Origin: Neolewinella lacunae | GTDB taxonomy: Bacteria > Bacteroidota > Bacteroidia > Chitinophagales > Saprospiraceae | NCBI RefSeq assembly: GCF_014349155.1 | Contig: NZ_JACSIT010000104.1 | Coordinates: 62,001-126,000, forward strand | Direction: 5' to 3' | DNA length: 64,000 nucleotides | Shown here: positions 33,246-42,508 of the stretch, in pieces | How positions within the stretch are numbered: position 1 is the first letter of the stretch | Layout of the letters: each line of letters opens with the position of its first letter | Translations under genes and position numbers: made by a program | Notes under the pieces: model-generated | Databases searched by the model: none | What the model saw: only the letters and a program-made list of their open reading frames with translations | Told to the model about the DNA's origin: nothing

Positions 33246-36200
33246 ATGCTTCGGTGGTTATTGATCGTTTGTTTGGGGATTTGCCTGCCGGGCATACTTG
33301 GCGCACAGTTGATGGTGAAGGGGAAAGTCACGGACGAAACGGGAGAAGCCCTCGTGGGCGTGGCCATCCGCGTAGGGGACAGTGGAAGCGGTACGTTGAG
33401 CGATTTGGACGGCAACTTTGAGTTGAACGTCAAAGACGAGCGGGTCACGCTCTTCCTCAGTTACACGGGCATGCGCAGTTTAACGTACCCGCTGGACCGG
33501 GCCACCATCACCACTACGGCAGGCGGACTGCGGCAGGCGACCTTGTCCCTGGTTTTGCAATCCGACGTTGCCCAGCTCAAGCAGGTGGTGGTTACGGCTT
33601 ACCGGGGTGCCCAGGAACGCAAAGACCTGGTGGGCAGTTACGAAGCAGTGCAGCTGGCGGAACTGGCCCCCGATCGCCCGGAAGAAAGCATTGATAAGCT
33701 GCTGGAGGGCCGGATTGCCGGCGTTCAGGTAAACCTCACCACCGGCGAGCCGGGGCTGCCCGTGGAGGTGAAAATCCGGGGCCAGAGTTCTTTGCCCCGA
33801 ATCGGTTCGGGGGTTGCTGCCTCAACCCAGCCCTTGTTTGTGCTGGATGGCGTTCCGTTGTTCGACGTGACCGAAACGAACAGCACAGGGAGTGTTTTTT
33901 CGGACGTCAACAGCCAACGCATCAATCCCCTGACTTTCCTCAATCCGGAAGACATTGAAAGCATTACGGTGTTGAAGGATGCGTCGGCAACCGCGCTTTA
34001 CGGGGCGGATGCGGCTAATGGGGTGGTCTTGATTACCACTAAGTCGGTGAAAAACCAAGACCGGCTTTCTTTTCAGGTGTCTTACAACCAAGGCTACGCT
34101 AAGCCCATCGACGAAATCAAATTCCTCAATACCGAAGAGTACGTAGAGCTGGCGCGGGAGACCCTGTTCAACAGCAACCGCAACCCCGCCGAGGCCGGCA
34201 CGACGGAGGTATTTACCGATTGGCGGGCCCTGGTGCAACGCACGTCCACCAACCGCGATCTTGACATGGTGCTGTCCGGGGGCTCTGCGAAGGGGGCGGG
34301 TTACCGGATTTCAGCGGGCTACAGTGAACTTCAGGGGGCCCACCTGCGCAATGGCCTGGAGCAGTTGAACCTCAGTGTATCGCTTTCGGTGCCCCTCCAC
34401 GAAAAGCTGGAGCTCGGCCTCCGGGTAAATGGGAGCACCCAAAAACGCGAAGGCATTTCTACCTACAATGCCTTTTCTTACCCCCCGAACTTGCCCGTGC
34501 GCCTGGCGGATGGCAGCTTTAACAATGACGCTTTTTTTGCCCGCCGCCCCAATCCGGTGGCGGCACTGGAGCAAAACGAGGACGAAACGAACAGCAAAAA
34601 CCTCAACAGCCAGATCAATCTTTCTTATGCACCCGGCACTACCCTGCAGTTGCGGTGGCTGGCGGGCATTGATTACATCAGTACCGACCAGTTCCAGTAC
34701 TTTTCCGCACTGAACGGATCGGGCGCGGCCCAGGGTGGTTCCCTGCGCCTGGCGCAGAATGACAACGGGCAATGGGTCAGTAATGTCCAGGCCAGTTGGT
34801 CGCCCCAACTGGGAGATGCGCACCACATCTCCTTACTGGGCGGGGGCGAACTCAACAGTCAAACGCAGCAGCGGCTCGTGGCAACGGGCAATAGTTTTCC
34901 CTTCGATGACCTGCGCCAACTTCGGTTTTTGCCCGCTGACCGGACCCGGGTGTCGGAATCGCTTTTTGAGCGGCGGAAGGCCTCTCTCTACGGCGAATTA
35001 GCCTACAACTACCGCTACCGCTATTACCTCAAGCTCAATGGCCGGCGGGACGCCAGCTCCATTTTTGGCGGCGACCAACAAGCGCAAACCCTCTGGGCCT
35101 TAGGAAGCAGTTGGAACATCAGCGAAGAAAAGTGGTGGGGCAGTCAGCCCCTGGGCATCAGTTTTGCCAAATTGCGTCTCTCCTACGGGATTACTGGCAA
35201 TAGCCGCATTGGGGTCTATACCGCCCGGGGCTTGTACCGCTTTACGAATGACGTTTACGTGGACCAGGTACCGCTGGTGGCTTCGGCTCCCATCAACGAT
35301 TTTCTCGGTTGGGAACGCAAGCAGCAAGCCAACCTTGCTCTTGACCTGGGTTTTGGCACCGACAACCCTTTTCGCCTCACCCTGGAAGTGTACCGCAACA
35401 CCACCGTGGACGCCATCACCTCCGCCGCCGTGCCGCTGGAGAGTGGCTTCACCTCCGTGATTGCCAACGCCGCCAGCCTCCGCAACCAGGGGGTGGAACT
35501 GACTTTTCACTACGACGGAGCGACGGACCGCAAGTGGGTGTACAACAGCAGCTTTAACGTGGCGCGCAACCGCAATGTCTTGCTCGACATCAATACCGAA
35601 GACCTTCCGGCTACCGTCGGCGACCCGAGAGCCTTCCGCATCGGCGAAGACGTCAATTCCTTTTACGGCATCATCTTCGCAGGGGTCGACCCGGCTACGG
35701 GAAAAGAACTTTTCCAACTGGCGGATGGCACCATAACCGACGAGATTGCGCCAACGCGCGAAATCGCCAACCTGGTGAAACTGGGTAGTGGTAGTCCCGA
35801 CTTTTTCGGGGGCTGGTCCCATTCCCTGCGGCACGGGCGTTTTACGGCCGCTGCCCAGTTCAACTTCAGCTACGGAGGGCTCCTCTTTGTAAACGACCTG
35901 ACCTTCCAGGACGGCCGCCAGATCCTTTTCAACAATCAAAGCGTCAATCAACTCGATCGCTGGCAGCAGCCGGGCGACGTAACGGATACCCCCCGGCCTA
36001 GTATCGACAAACCCTTGGTAAGTCGCAGCAGTCGGTACGTTTACCAGATCAATTATCTCCAGTTTGCGAGCCTCAGCCTTAACTATCGCCTGAAAACCGG
36101 TGCGCGTACGCCCTTGAACACCCAGCAGGTTAATCTCTTCGCTCTGGTGAATAACCTGGGCTATTGGTACGACGAACCCCGCAGGGAGAACCGCAATACC

Positions 36201-36269
36201 ATCGCCGAATACCGTTTCAATTTCCCGCAGCAACGCGCGGTGGTGGTTGGCGTAAAGCTGGGTTGGTAG
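33246..36269 (+). CDS. SusC/RagA-family TonB-linked outer-membrane protein
   Basis: A 1007-residue receptor. Signal peptide (LLIVCLGICLPGILGAQ), then a carboxypeptidase-D regulatory-like domain (VKGKVTDETGEALVGVAIRV, LSYTGMRS), TonB-plug domain with VVVTAYRGAQERKDLVGSY, VKIRGQSSLPRIGSG, PLFVLDGVPLF, NPEDIESITVLKDASATALYGADAANGVVLITTK, a hallmark block of SusC proteins, and a 22-strand-type beta barrel. It imports a polymer or peptide with the SusD lipoprotein encoded 69 bases downstream. No glycoside hydrolases or peptidases surround it, so the ligand is unknown. Confidence 0.93.
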   Translation: MLRWLLIVCLGICLPGILGAQLMVKGKVTDETGEALVGVAIRVGDSGSGTLSDLDGNFELNVKDERVTLFLSYTGMRSLTYPLDRATITTTAGGLRQATLSLVLQSDVAQLKQVVVTAYRGAQERKDLVGSYEAVQLAELAPDRPEESIDKLLEGRIAGVQVNLTTGEPGLPVEVKIRGQSSLPRIGSGVAASTQPLFVLDGVPLFDVTETNSTGSVFSDVNSQRINPLTFLNPEDIESITVLKDASATALYGADAANGVVLITTKSVKNQDRLSFQVSYNQGYAKPIDEIKFLNTEEYVELARETLFNSNRNPAEAGTTEVFTDWRALVQRTSTNRDLDMVLSGGSAKGAGYRISAGYSELQGAHLRNGLEQLNLSVSLSVPLHEKLELGLRVNGSTQKREGISTYNAFSYPPNLPVRLADGSFNNDAFFARRPNPVAALEQNEDETNSKNLNSQINLSYAPGTTLQLRWLAGIDYISTDQFQYFSALNGSGAAQGGSLRLAQNDNGQWVSNVQASWSPQLGDAHHISLLGGGELNSQTQQRLVATGNSFPFDDLRQLRFLPADRTRVSESLFERRKASLYGELAYNYRYRYYLKLNGRRDASSIFGGDQQAQTLWALGSSWNISEEKWWGSQPLGISFAKLRLSYGITGNSRIGVYTARGLYRFTNDVYVDQVPLVASAPINDFLGWERKQQANLALDLGFGTDNPFRLTLEVYRNTTVDAITSAAVPLESGFTSVIANAASLRNQGVELTFHYDGATDRKWVYNSSFNVARNRNVLLDINTEDLPATVGDPRAFRIGEDVNSFYGIIFAGVDPATGKELFQLADGTITDEIAPTREIANLVKLGSGSPDFFGGWSHSLRHGRFTAAAQFNFSYGGLLFVNDLTFQDGRQILFNNQSVNQLDRWQQPGDVTDTPRPSIDKPLVSRSSRYVYQINYLQFASLSLNYRLKTGARTPLNTQQVNLFALVNNLGYWYDEPRRENRNTIAEYRFNFPQQRAVVVGVKLGW

Positions 36270-36338
36270 TGGCTGACCGGTTATCAATGGGAAGCACGAA
36301 ATAAGTTCCCCATAAACAAGTTGCGTTCAAGAATAAAT

Positions 36339-37814
36339 ATGAAAACCACAAACTGCTTTTTCGCTGGCTTTTTGCTTTTCGGGGTGATCTTGCTGGTCAG
36401 CAGCGGTTGCAAGGACTTCCTAACGGTAGCCCCGGCCGATGAACTTTCCCGTGAAGAGACCTTTTCCACCCTGCGCGGGACAAATGCTGCGGTGGTGGGC
36501 ATCTATTTACTGCTGGGGGATGGGAACTATTACCGCGATAAAATGCTGATGTACCCCGAAATGGCGGGTAATGCCCAACCCGCGCTGCGGCCGGGTGATA
36601 ACCTACCGGGCACCGGCCCTACGGCAAATACTTATAACGAGGCTTACCAGTTCACCTACCAGCCGGAGTATCAGGACAATACTCTGGGCAGCTTTTACGA
36701 TTACCTCTACCGCTGTTTGTACCAAATCAATGACGTGCTGGCCAACATTGACCAACTAACGGAAGGCAGTGAGGCGGAACGTAATAGCCTCAAGGGGGAA
36801 GCGCTGGCGATGCGGGCCATCGTGCATTTTGATTTAGTGCGGCTGTTTGCGCAGTCCCCACAATTTTCCTCCGGAGCGAATCACCCCGGGATCGTGATTG
36901 CGGATCGTCTGCCGCAGTTTACTGACCAGCAGGACCGGGCCAGCGTGGCGGAGGTGTATGCTTTTATCGAGCAAGACCTTGCCCAGGCGGCCAGCCTCAT
37001 CGATGCGCGGTACAGCCAACGTTCGGAGGGCCCTTTCTGGCTTACCTCCACCGTAATAACGGCCTATCAGGCGCGGGTGGCGGCTTACCTGCAAGCCTGG
37101 GAAGCGGTAATTGCCTTTACCAACGCCCTTCTGGCTTCCCCCTCTCCAATCCAGGCGGCTCCGGCCCTGGCTCCGGCAGACCGCTACTTAGAGGAATGGC
37201 GTACCAACCAACTCAGTGAACGCATCTTTGCCCTGGACCTTAGCCGGGTCACCACCCCGTCGTCTTTGGGGCTGAGTGCTTTGATCGGGGCAGGCATTAG
37301 TGAGCCAGTCTTAAACATCAGCTCCGATCTGGTGGCGCTCTATCCTCCCGAGGACTTACGGCGAGAGCTACTGGTGATGACGGGCGGAGGTGGAACAGTG
37401 AGCGATAAATACCGGCTTGACCCCGGCAACACCCGACTGCCCGACCCGATCCTGCTGCGGACCAGTGAACTCTACTTATTGCGCGCCGAAGCTTACGCTG
37501 CCCTCGGGCGCACGGCCGAAGCCCAGGCCGATTATAACCTCATTCACCAAAGGGCCAACCCCGGGGCGATAAACATCGATCTGGAGAGCGAAGCGCTGCA
37601 GGAAGCTATCCGAACCGAAAGAAGGCGCGAGCTGGCCCTGGAAGGACATTATCTCTTCGACCTCAGTCGCTGGGGACAACCCGTTGACCGGGACGCCTGT
37701 TTAGAATTTGTCTTAACTTGTGACCTGGATTACCCCGACTACCGCTACGCCTTGCCCATTCCGCAGGCGGCAATCTTCAACAACCCAAATCTAGTGCAGA
37801 ATGAAGGTTACTAG
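36339..37814 (+). CDS. SusD/RagB-family nutrient-binding lipoprotein
   Basis: A 491-residue lipoprotein: lipobox LLVSSGC near residue 22, then KDFLTVAPADELSREETFST (the typical N-terminal CxxFLxxxP start of SusD), TPR-like helices (EAERNSLKGEALAMRAIVHFDLVRLFA, ASVAEVYAFIEQDLAQAASLI), and RTSELYLLRAEAYAALGRTAEAQADYNLIHQRA and ERRRELALEGHYLFDLSRWG near the end. It caps the SusC barrel and binds the ligand. The ATG at 36339 is used; an upstream TTG (36321) is less likely. Its stop codon lies 14 bases into the next gene. Confidence 0.93.
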   Translation: MKTTNCFFAGFLLFGVILLVSSGCKDFLTVAPADELSREETFSTLRGTNAAVVGIYLLLGDGNYYRDKMLMYPEMAGNAQPALRPGDNLPGTGPTANTYNEAYQFTYQPEYQDNTLGSFYDYLYRCLYQINDVLANIDQLTEGSEAERNSLKGEALAMRAIVHFDLVRLFAQSPQFSSGANHPGIVIADRLPQFTDQQDRASVAEVYAFIEQDLAQAASLIDARYSQRSEGPFWLTSTVITAYQARVAAYLQAWEAVIAFTNALLASPSPIQAAPALAPADRYLEEWRTNQLSERIFALDLSRVTTPSSLGLSALIGAGISEPVLNISSDLVALYPPEDLRRELLVMTGGGGTVSDKYRLDPGNTRLPDPILLRTSELYLLRAEAYAALGRTAEAQADYNLIHQRANPGAINIDLESEALQEAIRTERRRELALEGHYLFDLSRWGQPVDRDACLEFVLTCDLDYPDYRYALPIPQAAIFNNPNLVQNEGY

Positions 37815-38748
37815 CCCCTACGCATTGCTCTTGTTGCTTGCTGGCCTGTTGCTTTGGGCGAGCGGCTGCCCGGAGCGGGAAGAGGAGCTGAACCTCCAGC
37901 CCCCCATCTTTGGTTTTGGGGAGACAGATGCTACCTTGAGCCTGGCGGGAGATACTTTGCTTTTGCCCATTTATTTTAGCCGGGCCCTGGCAGAAGACGT
38001 GGAGTTGTCTTTCGATCTGGGGGGGACCGCCCAAGTGGGCCAAGACTTTACCTTACTGGATGGCCCCGAACTTTTCGTAGCGGCGGGTACTGATCTCCCC
38101 GTATTGCGCCTGCTGGCAAACAACAATCCTGACCCCACTCGGCTGGATCGCTATATCGATTTGCGCCTGCTGCCTAACCCCTCCCTTCGTCTGAGTAATC
38201 GGGACAGTACGCGCATCATTTTCTCCCTGCCGCACACCGCCAATTTGAGCGTATTTGCCCCCAATGAGCCTTTTCCGCAGCTGTGGGGCTATACTTCCTT
38301 CGGGGCCGAGCCCGTGCCCCCGGGCCGGGGTCTGCAAGCCGGGGCCCACTTTTGCTTTGCCCACCCAAGCCGTACCCAAACCAACGTGATCGGGCTGTAC
38401 AATACCGAGCCAGGCAACAGTACGAATGCGCTCAATATGCACCGCCTGTACGCGGACTACGAAGTGTCAACCGGCTCGGCCAATATCCGCATTCCGGAGT
38501 TCGTCCGCCTCACCCCCAGTTCCGTCGGCAGTACTACCGGTACGGCGGAAGTGATTCCCCAGCGGGTGACCATTACGCGCCGGGCCGCTTCGGGTTTACC
38601 CCCGTTCACGGTGGGCATTTCTGGTTCGGGCACGTACAACGAAAACACGGGCGTCATTAGCCTCGACATCTATTTCGACGAAACGGAAATAGGTGGTGAA
38701 CCCAATAAACTTAGGCGTTATTCCCTTGAGGCAAATGAGCGCCAATAA
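37801..38748 (+). CDS. Cell-surface lipoprotein with Calx-beta-like domain, SusCD accessory
   Basis: A 315-residue lipoprotein with lipobox LWASGC. Residues ~45-150 have the Calx-beta-like pattern (LPIYFSRALAEDVELSFDLGGTAQVGQDFTLL); the rest is beta-rich with no family I recognise, ending in a TGVISLDIYFDETE segment like that of DUF4843-type proteins. The ATG overlaps the susD stop by 14 bases, so translation is coupled and the protein is most likely a surface partner of the SusC/SusD pair, perhaps a ligand-binding lipoprotein like SusE/SusF. No function is shown. Confidence 0.75.
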   Translation: MKVTSPYALLLLLAGLLLWASGCPEREEELNLQPPIFGFGETDATLSLAGDTLLLPIYFSRALAEDVELSFDLGGTAQVGQDFTLLDGPELFVAAGTDLPVLRLLANNNPDPTRLDRYIDLRLLPNPSLRLSNRDSTRIIFSLPHTANLSVFAPNEPFPQLWGYTSFGAEPVPPGRGLQAGAHFCFAHPSRTQTNVIGLYNTEPGNSTNALNMHRLYADYEVSTGSANIRIPEFVRLTPSSVGSTTGTAEVIPQRVTITRRAASGLPPFTVGISGSGTYNENTGVISLDIYFDETEIGGEPNKLRRYSLEANERQ

Positions 38749-38790
38749 ACGCCTCAGCGCGCACCTTTCTTCTATTTAAATTCGCATCAT

Positions 38791-41115
38791 ATGAAACAAC
38801 TCTTCACTCTATTCTCCCTCTTTCTGGCCAGCGCCAGCCTGTGGGCCCAGCCGGTGCTGGTGAAAGACATTAACCCCGGCACTGAAAACGCCAGCCCGAC
38901 CCGCTTTTTCCCCTACGGAGACCGACTCCTCTTCCGCGCCAATGACGGCCAAACGGGGGTAGAACTCTGGATCACCGACGGTACAGAGGCGGGCACCAAC
39001 CTGATCCAAGACATTAACCTCGGCGACACCGTCAGCCAGGGCAATGCCAACCCCGATAACTTCATCATCTACAACGACCGGGTCTACTTCAAAGCCCGCT
39101 CCGCCAGCTTCGGCGACGAGTTATTCGTTACCGATGGCGAATCGGCTGGCCTCATCAAAGATATCCAGGAGGGGAGTGGCAATGCTAACCCCTTCGATAT
39201 GGTCCTGCTCAATGACCGCTTCTACTTTACGGCCAACGACGGGGTGAATTCCTCCGAACTCTGGAGCAGTGATGGCACGACCGAAGGCACCAACCTGGTG
39301 GTCGATATCCGGCCCGGCAACGCGGGCAACCCCATTAATAAAACCATTTTCGGCAACCAAATCGTCTTCACGGGCAACGACGGGGCCAACGGCAGTGAAG
39401 TTTGGATCACGGACGGAACGGCGGAGGGCACCAGAATGATTAAAGACATTCGGCCGGGTTCCGCCAATAGCCTGCCCAGCCAGTTCTTTGTTTTCAACGA
39501 CGAGGTCTACTTCCGCGCCAATGACGGCAGCAACGGTACGGAACTGTGGAAGAGCGACGGCACCGAAGAAGGAACTGTGCTCGTAAAAGACATTCGCCCG
39601 GGAAGCGGGAACAGCTCGCCTGGCGACTTCTTCGTCGCAGGCGGTAAACTCTGCTTCGTCGCAGACGATGGCGTAGCGGGCAGCGAAATCTGGACCACCG
39701 ACGGCACCGAAGCGGGCACCACCCTGCTCACCGATCTAAACCCCAACGGAAGCAGCGACCCCAGCGACTTCCTCGTGCTCTTAGACGGCCAGTTCGTCCT
39801 TTTTGCTGCGGACAATGGTGCTTCAGGCAAAGAACTCTTCAGCCTGTTAATCGATGGGGAGGACTTCGACGTTGAGCTCTCCGCCGATTTGGAGCCCGGC
39901 GCTGGAAGCAGCAATCCCCGCGATTTCGTCTTTACCGGAGCCGCCGTCTACTTCAGCGCCGAAACTACCGAAGCCGGGCGGGAGCTGTACGAGTTTGAGG
40001 TGATTGGAGAATCTCCCGAGCGGGTCTCCGATATTTTCCCAGGGGAGGGATCTTCCAACATCAATAGCCTTACGCGAGTGGGCCGCGACCTCTACTTCGC
40101 AGCCACCGACACGGTAGTGGGCACGGAGTTGTACACTTTCCCGGCTAAAACAGCCGAAATGGTCTTCAGGCTCGAGGGCAACACCATACAGCCTGGTGAT
40201 ACGATTGACCTGGGAACGGTCCTGGTCGGGGTGGACGAATTGATCGACACTATCCTCGTGCTTAGCAACGTTGGCACGGGAGCAGCCTTAGTCTTTGACG
40301 ATAACGTAGGCGAACTTTCTTCCCCCTTTGCAGGAAATTTCATCGGCCTGATTTTTGGCATTATTCCGGCGGATGACAACGCTGCGCTGGTGCTCGACTT
40401 TGCGCCAACGACCGCAGGGAGTTTCCTGGATTCTTTCTATCTGGATATTCCCGTACTGGAGGGCGAATTCCGCAGTGTATTTTACGTGAAAGGGGTGGGA
40501 GAGTTGCCCGTCCCCGACGCTACCTTCAGCATTGCCGGAAATGCCGTGGTGAGCGGTACTATGCTGGATTTCGGAGAGCTTTCCCTCCGTCAAGACAGCA
40601 CAGTAGACGTCACGATCACCAACAATGGGCAAATTGCGTTAGCGCTGGATACGATCACCTTATCGGCCACCGACCATTTCAGCCTCGGGGTGAGTGAGCA
40701 GCCAGCGGCAATTGCTGTTGGCGAATCCTTCACCTTTACGGTCACCTACGCACCCGCCGAGGTGGGTGCGCATACCGGTACGGTGACAATTGTCAATGCC
40801 GCCAGCGAAGCGCCTGGTTTCATCATCAACCTCGCCGGTGCGGCAACGCCGAGCAGCATCAACGAATTTGGTATTCAAGCCAGCCGGGCCTTTCCCAACC
40901 CCGCCGACCAATTCTTTTGGGTGGAACTGGCCGAGTCTTTGCCCCGGGCCAGCTACCGCCTTCTGGATATCCAGGGTCGGGTGGTGCAGCAAGGGCAGTG
41001 GCCCGCGGGGGCTGACCGCCACCGCTTCGACTTGAGTGGGGTAGTCCGTGGCCAATATTACCTGGAGGTGCTCGCAGGAGAAAAACGCCTGGTAGTGGAG
41101 CTGGTCAAACGTTAA
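38791..41115 (+). CDS. ELWxxDGT-repeat protein with T9SS type A sorting domain
   Basis: A 774-residue secreted protein with a signal peptide (LFTLFSLFLASASLWAQ). About seven ELWxxDGT repeats make up residues ~15-450 (VELWITDGTEAGTNLIQDI, SELWSSDGTTEGTNLVVDI, TELWKSDGTEEGTVLVKDI and others), probably forming a beta-propeller. Two choice-of-anchor-D/ASH-like immunoglobulin domains follow (~470-580 and ~585-685). The C terminus (RAFPNPADQFFWVEL, GQYYLEVLAGEKRLVVEL) is a T9SS type A sorting domain. Located 42 bases after the SusCD accessory gene, likely in the same operon, so it may be a surface-exposed partner of that uptake system. Confidence 0.87.
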   Translation: MKQLFTLFSLFLASASLWAQPVLVKDINPGTENASPTRFFPYGDRLLFRANDGQTGVELWITDGTEAGTNLIQDINLGDTVSQGNANPDNFIIYNDRVYFKARSASFGDELFVTDGESAGLIKDIQEGSGNANPFDMVLLNDRFYFTANDGVNSSELWSSDGTTEGTNLVVDIRPGNAGNPINKTIFGNQIVFTGNDGANGSEVWITDGTAEGTRMIKDIRPGSANSLPSQFFVFNDEVYFRANDGSNGTELWKSDGTEEGTVLVKDIRPGSGNSSPGDFFVAGGKLCFVADDGVAGSEIWTTDGTEAGTTLLTDLNPNGSSDPSDFLVLLDGQFVLFAADNGASGKELFSLLIDGEDFDVELSADLEPGAGSSNPRDFVFTGAAVYFSAETTEAGRELYEFEVIGESPERVSDIFPGEGSSNINSLTRVGRDLYFAATDTVVGTELYTFPAKTAEMVFRLEGNTIQPGDTIDLGTVLVGVDELIDTILVLSNVGTGAALVFDDNVGELSSPFAGNFIGLIFGIIPADDNAALVLDFAPTTAGSFLDSFYLDIPVLEGEFRSVFYVKGVGELPVPDATFSIAGNAVVSGTMLDFGELSLRQDSTVDVTITNNGQIALALDTITLSATDHFSLGVSEQPAAIAVGESFTFTVTYAPAEVGAHTGTVTIVNAASEAPGFIINLAGAATPSSINEFGIQASRAFPNPADQFFWVELAESLPRASYRLLDIQGRVVQQGQWPAGADRHRFDLSGVVRGQYYLEVLAGEKRLVVELVKR

Positions 41116-41126
41116 TTTAGCTTACT

Positions 41127-41170
41127 GGGTAGGGCCGCCGTTTCTTGGGGTGGCCCTACCCACTTTATTC
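41127..41170 (+). terminator. Terminator after the ELWxxDGT gene
   Basis: GGGTAGGGCC (41127-41136) pairs perfectly with GGCCCTACCC (41152-41161), followed by a T-rich tail, eleven bases after the stop. Confidence 0.7.
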
Positions 41171-41178
41171 ATTCTGGT

Positions 41179-42333
41179 ATGTCAACCCCTCAAGTTTCCT
41201 GTTTTTCGCTGCGGTACGGGCTGCTTGCCCTGGCATCCATCGTGGTGCTTGTTCTGACGCAAGGGACCTGTGCGTCCCCGCAGCGCCAAGCAGCGACGCC
41301 GGCCGGGGCAAGCGATTTAGGCAGTGCCTACGGCGGCCCCATCAGCACCTGGCCTGCGGCGGAGCTGGATAGCGGGGCAGTTTTCGTAGAGCTGGGGCCA
41401 CTGCCTAAGTACGCTGGCCCGGCCTACACCGCAGAGCAAATAGCGTTGGGCAAAGACCTGTTCTTCGACCCCAGGCTCTCCGCTAGCAACCAGATCAGTT
41501 GCGCCTCCTGCCATACGCCAGAACTGGGGTGGGGCGACGGCCTCATCCAAAGCATCGGCCACGACCGGCAACGGGGCAAACGCAACGCCCCCAGCCTGCT
41601 TAACGTCGCCGACTGGCAACACTTCTTCTGGGACGGCCGTGCGACTTCCCTCGAAGCCCAGGTTTTCTTCCCCATCCAGGCCCACGATGAGATGAACCAA
41701 AGCCTGGAAGACCTACCCGATAAATTGGCCGCCATCCCCGGCTACCCAGAAAAATTTAAGGCCGCTTTCCAACAAGACAGCATCCAGCTGGGCGCCATCG
41801 CCCAGGCCATCGCCGCCTTCGAAACCACGATCCGTAGCCGCGAAAGCCGCTTCGATCGTTTCGTCAAAGGCCACTACGATGCCCTGACCGAACAAGAAAT
41901 TCGCGGGCTGGACCTTTTTCGCACCAAAGCCCGCTGCATCAATTGCCACAACGGCCCGCTTTTCTCCGACCAGCAGTTTCACAACAGCGGGCAACACCTC
42001 ATCGGAAGATCGCAGGAGGACCTGGGGCGCTTCCTCATCACCCAGGATAGTGCCGACATCGGAAAGTTCCGTACCCCCAGCCTGCGCGACATTGCCTTTA
42101 CCGGCCCCTATTTGCACCACGGTAACGTCCTCGAACTCCGTGAAGTACTCACCATGTACAATAGCGGAATGCCCCAGATCATCCCGAAAAGCCTCCTCGA
42201 TAAGCAAGTTTTTGTGCCCACCCACGATCCGCTCTTTCAACCCCTGGGCCTTGATGATGGAGAAATAGATGATCTGTTGGCCTTTTTGCAAGCCATTTCT
42301 ACCCGCCCCCGCCCCATTCGTACGCCGGGGTAG
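41179..42333 (+). CDS. Di-heme cytochrome c peroxidase (CcpA/MauG family)
   Basis: A 384-residue periplasmic or lipid-anchored protein; TQGTC near residue 31 may be a lipobox. Two CxxCH heme sites: CASCH at residues 108-112 and CINCH at 253-257. Supporting motifs are FFDPRLSASNQISC, GKRNAPSLLNVADWQHFFWDGRA, FPIQAHDEMN, and FRTPSLRDIAFTGPYLHHGNVLELREVLTMYNSG, which carry the distal ligand and the loop of the family. It reduces hydrogen peroxide or, like MauG relatives, oxidises another protein. Preceded by a terminator, so it might be transcribed separately from the SusCD genes. Confidence 0.92.
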   Translation: MSTPQVSCFSLRYGLLALASIVVLVLTQGTCASPQRQAATPAGASDLGSAYGGPISTWPAAELDSGAVFVELGPLPKYAGPAYTAEQIALGKDLFFDPRLSASNQISCASCHTPELGWGDGLIQSIGHDRQRGKRNAPSLLNVADWQHFFWDGRATSLEAQVFFPIQAHDEMNQSLEDLPDKLAAIPGYPEKFKAAFQQDSIQLGAIAQAIAAFETTIRSRESRFDRFVKGHYDALTEQEIRGLDLFRTKARCINCHNGPLFSDQQFHNSGQHLIGRSQEDLGRFLITQDSADIGKFRTPSLRDIAFTGPYLHHGNVLELREVLTMYNSGMPQIIPKSLLDKQVFVPTHDPLFQPLGLDDGEIDDLLAFLQAISTRPRPIRTPG

Positions 42334-42352
42334 TTTAACTATAGATGCTTTT

Positions 42353-42448
42353 GCGCGGCCGCAGGTGCAAAGAGAGGTCGTTGAAGAGCAAAGTGGGTTT
42401 TGGCCGATCTCTGCTCCTCAAGCCATCCCTTGCACCTGCGTCCGCGCC
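42353..42448. repeat. Dispersed inverted-repeat element (96 bp), most complete example
   Basis: Forward arm GCGCGGCCGCAGGTGCAA (from 42353) faces TTGCACCTGCGTCCGCGC (ending 42448), a stem of about 18 bp with one mismatch. Inside it are inner inverted pairs AGAGAGGTCG/CGATCTCT and TTGAAGAGCA (42381-42390)/TGCTCCTCAA (42412-42421). The unit folds along nearly its whole length and fills most of the gap between the peroxidase and the next gene. Confidence 0.88.
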
Positions 42449-42508
42449 ATACGAAAACGCGGCTGGTGATACCAATTCATGCTGCCACAACCTTGGGCCC
42501 ATAGTCGG

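Noticed and set aside
36321-36338. TTG start for susD
   Set aside because: The ATG at 36339 gives a better lipoprotein signal; the TTG codons look like leader.
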